A stretch of 6,908 nt of DNA, taken from RGIG7949 sp045628845 (GTDB taxonomy: Bacteria; Bacillota; Clostridia; Oscillospirales; Oscillospiraceae). The notes below the pieces were generated by a model that saw nothing but the letters and a program-made list of their open reading frames with translations, ran no database searches and was not told the DNA's origin. How positions within the stretch are numbered: position 1 is the first letter of the stretch; every line of letters starts with the position of its first letter. Location: assembly GCA_045628845.1 (NCBI GenBank), contig JAZQQE010000004.1:1-6908 (forward strand), written 5' to 3'. Positions 1-4,652 of this stretch are shown one piece after another. A program made the translations under genes and the position numbers.

Positions 1-4
1 TTTA

Positions 5-89
5 TGGTGCGCCCGAGGGGACTCGAACCCCTACACCGTAAGGCGGCAGATCCTAAATCTGCTGCGTATACCAATTTCGCCACGGGCGC
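5..89 (-). tRNA. tRNA-Leu (anticodon UAG)
   Basis: Read on the minus strand this is an 85-nt tRNA. The acceptor arms GCGCCCG (plus-strand 83-89) and CGGGCGC (9-15) pair perfectly, followed by discriminator A and a genome-encoded CCA (5-8). The T-arm AGGGG-TTCGAGT-CCCCT is perfect. The anticodon loop TTTAGGA sits on a GCAGA/TCTGC stem, giving anticodon TAG (plus-strand 53-55), which decodes CUA and, with U34 modification, probably other CUN codons. A class II variable arm with a short CCG/CGG stem fits leucine, and discriminator A73 is the known leucine identity base. The encoded CCA is common in Bacillota tRNA genes. It has its own promoter about 40 bases upstream and is transcribed away from pckA. 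Its terminator or the next tRNA lies outside the window. Confidence 0.96.
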
Positions 90-131
90 GTGACTTATGC
101 ATCGTCACTCGAGACGGATTCAACGCCGTTG

Positions 132-160
132 ATTATAAAGCAGGATGTTTGTTTCGTCAA
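132..160 (-). promoter_or_regulatory. Promoter of tRNA-Leu
   Basis: On the minus strand there is a -35 box TTGACG (155-160) and a perfect -10 box TATAAT (132-137), separated by exactly 17 bp. The expected transcription start is near 125, leaving a leader of about 36 nt before the mature tRNA 5' end at 89. This is a near-consensus housekeeping-sigma promoter, as expected for a stable RNA gene. It is divergent from the pckA promoter about 60 bp away. Confidence 0.85.
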
Positions 161-217
161 GATTTCATGATTCCCCGTCACGAAACTCAGCAGTTTATAT
201 GAATATGTTTTAACAGA

Positions 218-246
218 TTGACAACCCCCGATAAAAGGAATATTCT
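218..246 (+). promoter_or_regulatory. Promoter of pckA
   Basis: A consensus -35 box TTGACA (218-223) lies 17 bp from a -10-like TATTCT (241-246, four of six consensus positions). Transcription would start near 253 and give a leader of about 40 nt. The TTG at 218 is in frame with pckA and open through to it, so it could be taken for a start codon. Its role as the -35 box, with no SD site before it, argues that it is not translated. Confidence 0.65.
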
Positions 247-260
247 TCAAGAGCACGAAT

Positions 261-275
261 ATGCACATTATGCAT
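261..275 (+). promoter_or_regulatory. Short inverted repeat in the pckA leader (possible operator)
   Basis: ATGCA (261-265) and TGCAT (271-275) form a perfect 5-bp inverted repeat with a 5-bp spacer, just downstream of the predicted pckA start of transcription and just before the SD site. TATGCA also occurs twice in direct orientation (260-265 and 269-274). The position would suit a repressor operator, but the repeat is short and AT-rich, and I cannot name a regulator. It may be chance. Confidence 0.2.
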
Positions 276-279
276 TTGA

Positions 280-285
280 AAGGAA
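280..285 (+). promoter_or_regulatory. Ribosome binding site fixing the pckA start
   Basis: AAGGAA lies 7 nt before ATG 293. It supports this start over the upstream in-frame TTG at 218, which has no purine-rich site before it. Confidence 0.7.
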
Positions 286-292
286 ATGTATC

Positions 293-1873
293 ATGGAGGA
301 CATAAAAGCTTACGTTGAAGGACTCGGCATCATTGCTCCGAAAGCCGTATACCGCAATCTTGAGCCGGCCATCCTCGTCGAGAAGGCGCTCGAACGCGGA
401 GAGGGCACGCTCTCCAATTCCGGTGCTCTCGTCGTTACGACCGGCGCTTATACCGGAAGGTCCCCTAACGACAGATTTGTCGTCGATACCCCGAACGTCC
501 ACGACGTAGTCGACTGGGGCAGCGTCAACGTCCCGGTGACGTCTGATGTCTTTGACGGTATCTATAACCGTATGATGGCTTATCTGCAGCAGCGCGAGAT
601 CTTTGTTTTCGACGGTTTTGCAGGTGCAAATGAGAAATACCATCTTCCCGTAAGAGTCGTGAACGAGCTCGCGAGCCAGAATCTCTTTATCCATCAGCTT
701 CTCGTACGCCCGTCCGCGGCGCAGCTCGAGGGTTTCGTTCCCGGCTTTACATTTATTGCCGCTCCGGGCTTTAAGTGCATCCCCGCAATAGATAAGGTCA
801 ACAGCGAGGCCGCCATCATCATAAACTTTGAAAAGCGCATGGTGCTGATAGCGGGCAGCCAGTATGCCGGTGAGATCAAGAAGAGCGTATTCTCCGTTAT
901 GAACTATATCCTCCCCATGCAGGGGATATTTACGATGCACTGCTCTGCCAATATCGGCAAGGACGGTGACGTCGCCGTATTCTTCGGCCTTTCCGGCACG
1001 GGCAAGACCACCCTTTCCGCCGATCCCGAGCGCATGCTCATCGGTGACGACGAGCACGCCTGGTGTGACGAGGGCGTCTTCAACATCGAGGGCGGCTGCT
1101 ACGCCAAGTGCATCAATCTTTCCAAGGAAAACGAGCCGCAGATCTGGAATGCCATCAAGTTTGGCGCTCTCGTCGAAAATGTTATCATGGATCCCGAGAC
1201 CCGTGAATTTGATTTCGCAGATTCCTCTCTCACCGAGAATACCCGCGTCGGATATCCCGTCGAGCACATTCCCAACTGCGTCATTCCCGGCGTCGGCGGC
1301 CAGCCCAAGGCCGTCGTGTTCCTCACGGCAGACGCCTTCGGCGTTATCCCCCCGATATCCAAGCTCAGCTCCGAGCAGGCCATGTACCACTTCGTCTCTG
1401 GCTATACCTCCAAGCTCGCCGGAACGGAGCGCGGCATCGTCGAGCCGCAGACGACTTTCTCCACCTGCTTCGGCGCGCCATTCCTCCCGCTCGACCCGTC
1501 CAAATACGCAGAGATGCTCGGCGAACGCATCGCCAAGTATGGCACCTCCGTGTACCTCGTCAATACCGGCTGGGCCGGAGGCAAATACGGCGTCGGAAGC
1601 CGCATGAAGCTCAAATATACCCGTGCGATGGTCTCTGCCGCTCTCAACGGAGAGCTCAACAAGGCAGAGTTCGTGGCTGACCCGTACTTCGGTGTCATGG
1701 TCCCGAAGACCTGCCCCAGTGTCCCCGACGAGTTCCTCGATCAGAAGTCGATGTGGGTCGACAAGGCTGAGTATGAGAAGACAGCCAAAGAGCTTGCCGG
1801 TAAGTTCATAGCCAACTTCAAGCAGTATAAGAATATGCCCGAGAATATCGTAAATGCGGGTCCCCAGGCATAA
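293..1873 (+). CDS. pckA: Phosphoenolpyruvate carboxykinase (ATP)
   Basis: The 526-residue cytosolic enzyme catalyses oxaloacetate + ATP <-> PEP + CO2 + ADP. It serves gluconeogenesis, or in fermenters the reverse, ATP-yielding carboxylation towards C4 acids. Hallmarks numbered from this start: substrate-binding YTGRSPNDRF (R56), metal/active-site lysines in AGEIKKS (K196/K197), MHCSAN (H216), the kinase-1a P-loop GLSGTGKTT (232-240, K238), the metal-binding LIGDDEHAW (D252/D253) and NTRVGYP (R318). These align with the E. coli enzyme at an offset of about 9 to 16 residues. The P-loop form GLSGTGKTT and the overall size fit the ATP-dependent, not the GTP-dependent, family. I chose ATG 293 because AAGGAA (280-285) sits 7 nt upstream and because the longer frame from TTG 218 would begin inside the -35 box. 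It is monocistronic, with its own promoter and terminator. No key residue is missing. Confidence 0.97.
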   Translation: MEDIKAYVEGLGIIAPKAVYRNLEPAILVEKALERGEGTLSNSGALVVTTGAYTGRSPNDRFVVDTPNVHDVVDWGSVNVPVTSDVFDGIYNRMMAYLQQREIFVFDGFAGANEKYHLPVRVVNELASQNLFIHQLLVRPSAAQLEGFVPGFTFIAAPGFKCIPAIDKVNSEAAIIINFEKRMVLIAGSQYAGEIKKSVFSVMNYILPMQGIFTMHCSANIGKDGDVAVFFGLSGTGKTTLSADPERMLIGDDEHAWCDEGVFNIEGGCYAKCINLSKENEPQIWNAIKFGALVENVIMDPETREFDFADSSLTENTRVGYPVEHIPNCVIPGVGGQPKAVVFLTADAFGVIPPISKLSSEQAMYHFVSGYTSKLAGTERGIVEPQTTFSTCFGAPFLPLDPSKYAEMLGERIAKYGTSVYLVNTGWAGGKYGVGSRMKLKYTRAMVSAALNGELNKAEFVADPYFGVMVPKTCPSVPDEFLDQKSMWVDKAEYEKTAKELAGKFIANFKQYKNMPENIVNAGPQA

Positions 1874-1894
1874 ATAATCGAATAGACTCAATAG

Positions 1895-1932
1895 AAAAAA
1901 GAGGCGGTATACGACGTGTACCGCCTCTTTTC
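1895..1932 (+). terminator. Rho-independent terminator of pckA
   Basis: GAGGCGGTA (1901-1909) pairs with TACCGCCTC (1919-1927). The flanking A-run (1895-1900) can pair with TTTT (1928-1931), extending the stem. The inner bases TAC/GTG can also pair, leaving a tiny GAC loop. It begins about 20 bases after the pckA stop codon. The A-run on the 5' side would also make it work in reverse, though no minus-strand gene is seen entering it. Confidence 0.9.
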
Positions 1933-1960
1933 TTATGAAAAATGCCGAATATGTCATTTG

Positions 1961-1981
1961 AAGTCAAAAAAAGGTTGACTT
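1961..1981 (+). promoter_or_regulatory. Inverted repeat over the -35 box of the ABC operon (candidate operator)
   Basis: AAGTCAA (1961-1967) and TTGACTT (1975-1981) form a perfect 7-bp inverted repeat with a 7-bp spacer. The right arm contains the whole -35 box TTGACT. A dimeric regulator bound here would block or contact RNA polymerase. The arms do not match any operator I can name with confidence, and part of the symmetry comes from the -35 motif itself. Confidence 0.35.
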
Positions 1982-2003
1982 TTGCCACTTCATACTTTAT
2001 ATT
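1975..2003 (+). promoter_or_regulatory. Promoter of the amino-acid ABC operon
   Basis: The -35 box TTGACT (1975-1980, five of six) and the -10 box TATATT (1998-2003, five of six) are separated by exactly 17 bp. Transcription would begin near 2010, giving a leader of about 60 nt before the binding-protein ATG at 2070. The -10 box overlaps TATTG-N6-CAATA (2000-2015), a further small inverted repeat. Confidence 0.8.
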
Positions 2004-2020
2004 GTTAAATCAATAATGCA

Positions 2021-2034
2021 TGGATATTTATACA
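2021..2034 (+). promoter_or_regulatory. ArgR/AhrC box-like element
   Basis: TGGATATTTATACA matches the known ARG-box pattern TGAATWWWWATTCA at all but two positions (third and twelfth) and keeps the conserved TG, AT, AT and CA pairs. It lies about 10 to 25 nt downstream of the predicted start of transcription, where a bound ArgR hexamer could repress. The operon imports an amino acid, which fits. Only one reasonable box is visible, whereas strong ArgR sites often come in pairs. The sequence is AT-rich, so the match could be chance. Confidence 0.35.
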
Positions 2035-2069
2035 GTCCATTGTAAATTTGACAAAGAAGGTACTCAAAC

Positions 2070-2891
2070 ATGAAACGCTTTATAGCCATTCTTGCCGCTC
2101 TCGCGCTCCTGCTCACATTTGCCGCCTGCGCTGCGAAAACAGATAAAAAGACTCTGCGCGTTGCGATGGAATGCGGCTATGCTCCTTATAACTGGACGCA
2201 GAGCGATAATTCCAACGGTGCAGTTCCCATTGCCGACAGCAACGAGTTCGCCTATGGTTACGACGTTATGATGGCGAAGCTCATCGCGGAAAAACTGGGC
2301 TACGAGCTTCAGATAGTCAAGCTCGATTGGGACTCCCTCGTCATGGCAGTTCAGTCCGGAACTGTTGACTGCGTCATCGCCGGCCAGTCCATTACCTCCG
2401 AGCGTCTTGAGATGGTCGACTTCACTACTCCGTATTACTACGCCTCCATCGTCGGCCTCTGCAAGCAGGACGGACAGTATGCCGCCGCCAAGGGCCTCAC
2501 CGACCTCGCTGGTGCCACCTGCACCTCTCAGATGAATACCGTTTGGTACGACGTCTGCCTGCCGCAGATCGCTGACGCCGAGATACTTCCTCCAATGGAA
2601 TCTGCTCCCGCCATGCTCGTCGCGCTTGATTCCGACCGTGTCAACCTCGTCGTTACCGATAAGCCGACCGCCATGGCGGCCTGCATCGCCTATCCTGACA
2701 TGGTCACTCTTGATTTCACCGGACTTGATGATAACTTCGTCGTTTCCGAGGAAGAGATCAACATCGGTATCTCCCTCAAAAAGGGCAACACCGAGCTTCT
2801 GAACGGCATCAACGGCGTCCTCAGCACCTTGACTGTCGACGATTTTGAGCGTATGATGGGAGAGGCCATTTCGGTCCAGCCGCTTTCTTAA
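2070..2891 (+). CDS. Polar amino-acid ABC transporter, substrate-binding lipoprotein
   Basis: This 273-residue protein is the extracytoplasmic receptor of the importer encoded with the next two genes. Residues 1-19 are a lipoprotein signal peptide (MKRF followed by an Ala/Leu core) ending in lipobox FAAC, so Cys20 would be lipidated. The rest is a family 3 (SBP_bac_3) two-lobed fold: GYAPYNW near 36-42, GYDVMMAKLIAEKLG (63-77), WDSLVMAVQSGTVDCVIAG (87-105), TSERLEMVDFTTPYYY (109-124) and VVTDKPTAM (194-202). In this family R112 normally binds the ligand carboxylate and D197 the amino group, so an alpha-amino acid ligand is expected. The side-chain specificity cannot be read. About 20 extra residues (roughly 43-62) sit between the first strand and GYDV. 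The mature protein has six cysteines besides Cys20. AAGG (2057-2060) lies 9 nt before the ATG. A hairpin terminator follows the stop. Confidence 0.93.
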   Translation: MKRFIAILAALALLLTFAACAAKTDKKTLRVAMECGYAPYNWTQSDNSNGAVPIADSNEFAYGYDVMMAKLIAEKLGYELQIVKLDWDSLVMAVQSGTVDCVIAGQSITSERLEMVDFTTPYYYASIVGLCKQDGQYAAAKGLTDLAGATCTSQMNTVWYDVCLPQIADAEILPPMESAPAMLVALDSDRVNLVVTDKPTAMAACIAYPDMVTLDFTGLDDNFVVSEEEINIGISLKKGNTELLNGINGVLSTLTVDDFERMMGEAISVQPLS

Positions 2892-2911
2892 TCAAAAGCC
2901 TTTCCGGTTTT

Positions 2912-2943
2912 TCAGGGGCGGGTCTCCCGCCCCTGACATTTTT
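2912..2943 (+). terminator. Intra-operon terminator/attenuator between receptor and permease genes
   Basis: TCAGGGGCGGG (2912-2922) and CCCGCCCCTGA (2926-2936) form a perfect 11-bp GC-rich stem closed by a 3-nt loop (TCT), followed after two bases by TTTTT (2939-2943). No promoter is visible between it and the permease. It probably stops or slows part of the transcripts, or protects the receptor mRNA 3' end, so that receptor exceeds permease and ATPase. Uneven expression by such hairpins is well known in binding-protein-dependent transport operons. Confidence 0.8.
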
Positions 2944-2951
2944 ATTCCTGC

Positions 2952-2963
2952 GGGGAGATGATC
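2952..2963 (+). promoter_or_regulatory. Extended anti-SD match overlapping the annotated permease ATG
   Basis: GGGGAGATGATC contains GGAGATGATC, which matches nine of ten positions of GGAGGTGATC, the complement of the 16S rRNA 3' tail. The ATG at 2958 lies inside this match, with no spacer from GGAG. This suggests that translation starts further downstream: CTG 2967 lies 9 nt after GGAG, and ATG 2982 lies 24 nt after it. Confidence 0.5.
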
Positions 2964-3764
2964 ACTCTGTCCATATCACAGATGAAGTTTTTCCAGCGTG
3001 TCTGGTTTCTGATCCGCGAGTTCGGATCGTCTTATCTGTCCGGCGCGGGCTACACGTTCCTCATCGCATTAGTGGGCACACTCGTCGGATGTATAATCGG
3101 ATTCATAATCGGTATCATCCAGACGATCCCAGTTTCAAAGTCTGATTCCCTTTTCAAGCGCATCATCATGAAGATAGTAAACATCATAATGCTTGCTTAC
3201 GTCGAGATTTTCCGCGGGACGCCTATGCTCGTTCAGGCGATGTTCATCTTCTACGGCTTCTCTACCCTCTTCGGTATCAATCTTGAGACCATGTTCGCCG
3301 CGTTCCTCATCGTTTCGATAAATACCGGCGCGTACATGGCTGAGACCGTGCGCGGAGGCATCCTCTCCATCGACGTTGGGCAGACAGAGGGCGCGAAGTC
3401 CATCGGCATGAATCATTTTCAGACGATGGTGTTCGTCATCCTTCCGCAGGCTCTGCGCAACATTATGCCGCAGATAGGCAACAACCTCATAATCAACATC
3501 AAGGATACCTGCGTCCTCTTCGCCATCGGCGTAACGGAGCTTTTCTCCCGCGCAAAGTCCGTTGCGGGCGCGTATTATACATATTTTGAAGCGTTCACGA
3601 TCGTCATGGTCGTCTATTTCATCATGACGTTCCTCTGCTCCAGACTTCTGCGTCTCCTCGAAAACAAGATGGACGGACCCGAGAGCTACGACCTTGCCAC
3701 GACCGACACCCTTGCTCACACGAGCGGGATGACGAATTATCCTTCAAAAAGGAGGATGCGCTGA
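2958..3764 (+). CDS. Polar amino-acid ABC transporter, permease (HisM/GlnP family)
   Basis: This 268-residue integral membrane protein forms the translocation path of the importer, probably as a homodimer since only one permease gene is present. Visible hydrophobic segments include about 31-57, 72-84, 91-105, 112-127 and 206-230. Family marks are EIFRGTPMLVQ (83-93) and the cytoplasmic EAA loop with AETVRGGILSIDVGQTEGAKS (128-148) followed by GMNHFQ and ILPQALRNIMPQIGNN, which docks on the ATPase. The hydrophilic C-terminal tail is about 35 residues. The start is uncertain: ATG 2958 overlaps the SD itself, while ATG 2982 (residue 9) lacks its own SD. The first eight residues may therefore be untranslated. 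It ends directly against the ATPase (TGA then ATG, no gap). Confidence 0.93.
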   Translation: MITLSISQMKFFQRVWFLIREFGSSYLSGAGYTFLIALVGTLVGCIIGFIIGIIQTIPVSKSDSLFKRIIMKIVNIIMLAYVEIFRGTPMLVQAMFIFYGFSTLFGINLETMFAAFLIVSINTGAYMAETVRGGILSIDVGQTEGAKSIGMNHFQTMVFVILPQALRNIMPQIGNNLIINIKDTCVLFAIGVTELFSRAKSVAGAYYTYFEAFTIVMVVYFIMTFLCSRLLRLLENKMDGPESYDLATTDTLAHTSGMTNYPSKRRMR

Positions 3765-4505
3765 ATGAGCTCCCCCATTCTTGAAGTGCAGCACCTCGCC
3801 AAGAGCTTCGGCGATCATGAGGTGCTCTCGAATATCGATTTCTCCGTCTTTCCGAAGGACGTCACCTGCATAATCGGCGCTTCGGGAAGCGGCAAGTCCA
3901 CCCTTCTCCGCTGCATCAATATGCTTGAAACTCCGACGAGCGGCCAGATACTCTTCCATGATCAGGACATTACGCAAAGGGGCTTCAACGTTCCCGCGTA
4001 CCGCGCTAAGGTCGGTATGGTCTTCCAAAGCTTCAATCTCTTCAATAACATGACGGTACTTGATAACTGCATCGTCGGTCAGAGAAGAGTTCTGAAGCGT
4101 TCCAAGGCCGAAGCCGAGGAGATAGCTCGTGAATTCCTCGATAAAGTCGGCATGTCTCCTTACATAAACGCGAAGCCCAAGCAGATTTCCGGCGGTCAGA
4201 AACAGCGCGTCGCCATCGCGAGAGCGCTTGCGATGACTCCCGAGGTCCTTCTCTTTGACGAGCCCACGAGCGCTCTCGATCCGCAGATGGTCGGCGAGGT
4301 GCTGACGGTAATGCGCAGGCTCGCCGAAGAAGGCCTTACGATGCTCGTCGTCACCCACGAGATGGCATTTGCCAAGGACGTATCGACTCACGTCGTCTAT
4401 ATGCAGGACGGTGTTATTTGCGAGGAAGGCAGCTCCGACGACATTTTCGTACACCCCGCAAAACAGGAAACGCGCGACTTCCTTGCAAGATTCCTCGACA
4501 GGTAG
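3765..4505 (+). CDS. Polar amino-acid ABC transporter, ATP-binding protein (HisP/GlnQ family)
   Basis: This 246-residue cytosolic ATPase powers the importer from the inner membrane face. All catalytic motifs are intact: Walker A GASGSGKST (38-46), Q-loop VFQSFNLF (Q88), signature ISGGQKQR (141-148), Walker B VLLFDEP (161-167, catalytic E166), D-loop SALD and switch histidine VVTHE (H198). The sequences VFQSFNLF and THEMAFAKDVS and the length are typical of amino-acid importers. ATG 3765 directly follows the permease stop, and AAGGAGG (3749-3755) inside the permease gene ends 9 nt before it, so the two are probably translationally coupled. A strong terminator begins six bases after the TAG stop, making this the last gene of the operon. 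Confidence 0.96.
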   Translation: MSSPILEVQHLAKSFGDHEVLSNIDFSVFPKDVTCIIGASGSGKSTLLRCINMLETPTSGQILFHDQDITQRGFNVPAYRAKVGMVFQSFNLFNNMTVLDNCIVGQRRVLKRSKAEAEEIAREFLDKVGMSPYINAKPKQISGGQKQRVAIARALAMTPEVLLFDEPTSALDPQMVGEVLTVMRRLAEEGLTMLVVTHEMAFAKDVSTHVVYMQDGVICEEGSSDDIFVHPAKQETRDFLARFLDR

Positions 4506-4510
4506 AACTA

Positions 4511-4539
4511 ACGGAGCGGGAAACCGCTCCGTTTTTTTT
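4511..4539 (+). terminator. Rho-independent terminator of the ABC operon
   Basis: ACGGAGCGG (4511-4519) and CCGCTCCGT (4524-4532) form a perfect 9-bp stem closed by a GAAA tetraloop, followed by an eight-T run (4532-4539). It is a textbook terminator immediately after the ATPase stop codon. Confidence 0.95.
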
Positions 4540-4561
4540 ATGACAAAAACAACGTTTTTTA

Positions 4562-4590
4562 TTGCATCGTTAAACGCTTTATGATATTAT
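4562..4590 (+). promoter_or_regulatory. Extended -10 promoter of the MATE gene
   Basis: TATTAT (4585-4590, five of six) is preceded by TG one base upstream (4582-4583), forming an extended -10 element. A weak -35 TTGCAT (4562-4567) lies 17 bp away. Extended -10 promoters tolerate poor -35 boxes. Transcription would start near 4597, leaving a leader of about 55 nt. TATGAT (4580-4585) is an alternative -10 in the same stretch. Confidence 0.55.
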
Positions 4591-4611
4591 AAAGTGTAAT
4601 GTAAAAAAAAC

Positions 4612-4635
4612 AGGAGGCGAGAATGGGTCTCGCTT
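4612..4635 (+). promoter_or_regulatory. Leader with strong SD and hairpin upstream of the MATE gene
   Basis: AGGAGG (4612-4617) is the best SD in the leader, but it serves ATG 4623 (5-nt spacing), not the MATE ATG at 4653. GCGAGA (4617-4622) pairs with TCTCGC (4628-4633), with G4616 and A4615 able to extend the stem. ATG 4623 is thus placed in a 5-nt loop and part of the SD is covered. The arrangement suggests translational control, though the hairpin is short. Confidence 0.4.
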
Positions 4636-4637
4636 AG
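4623..4637 (+). CDS. Four-codon leader minigene (Met-Gly-Leu-Ala-stop)
   Basis: ATG 4623 has an ideal AGGAGG 5 nt upstream and reads four codons to TAG (4635-4637). It is in the same frame as the MATE gene, whose ATG lies 15 nt beyond the stop with only a weak, distant GAGG of its own. Three readings are possible: a real minigene coupled to the MATE gene by reinitiation, an amber mutation or sequencing error in a longer N-terminus, or chance. Nothing in the four residues suggests an attenuation peptide. Confidence 0.3.
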   Translation: MGLA

Positions 4638-4652
4638 AGGCAACCCGCAAAA

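Noticed and set aside
261..305. Small upstream frame in the pckA leader (14 codons, overlapping the pckA start)
   Set aside because: Its ATG has only a weak AAGAG before it, the peptide has no features, and it runs out of frame over the pckA SD and start. Chance is the simplest reading.
966..1607. Plus-strand frame of 213 codons within pckA
   Set aside because: The product is low-complexity Ser/Pro/Arg, typical of an out-of-frame reading of a GC-biased gene, and it overlaps the PEPCK active-site region.
95..1957. Long minus-strand open frame opposite pckA (620 codons)
   Set aside because: It is exactly codon-aligned with an unmistakable pckA and explained by absence of TTA, CTA and TCA there. 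It also runs across the pckA terminator hairpin, the pckA promoter and the tRNA promoter, and shows no recognisable protein family.
2048..2053. Second TTGACA as a possible -35 box just before the binding-protein gene
   Set aside because: No -10-like hexamer lies 16-18 bp downstream, where the sequence is already the gene's coding start. The upstream promoter at 1975-2003 is far better.
3135..4454. Minus-strand open frames opposite the permease and ATPase genes
   Set aside because: They are codon-aligned shadows of well-supported genes. The sense strand shows all family motifs, and the antisense products show none.
4506..4652. Possible riboswitch before the MATE gene
   Set aside because: Some MATE genes are riboswitch-controlled, but after the ABC terminator and promoter only about 55 nt of leader remain. 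They hold one small hairpin and none of the guanidine-riboswitch motifs I could recognise.
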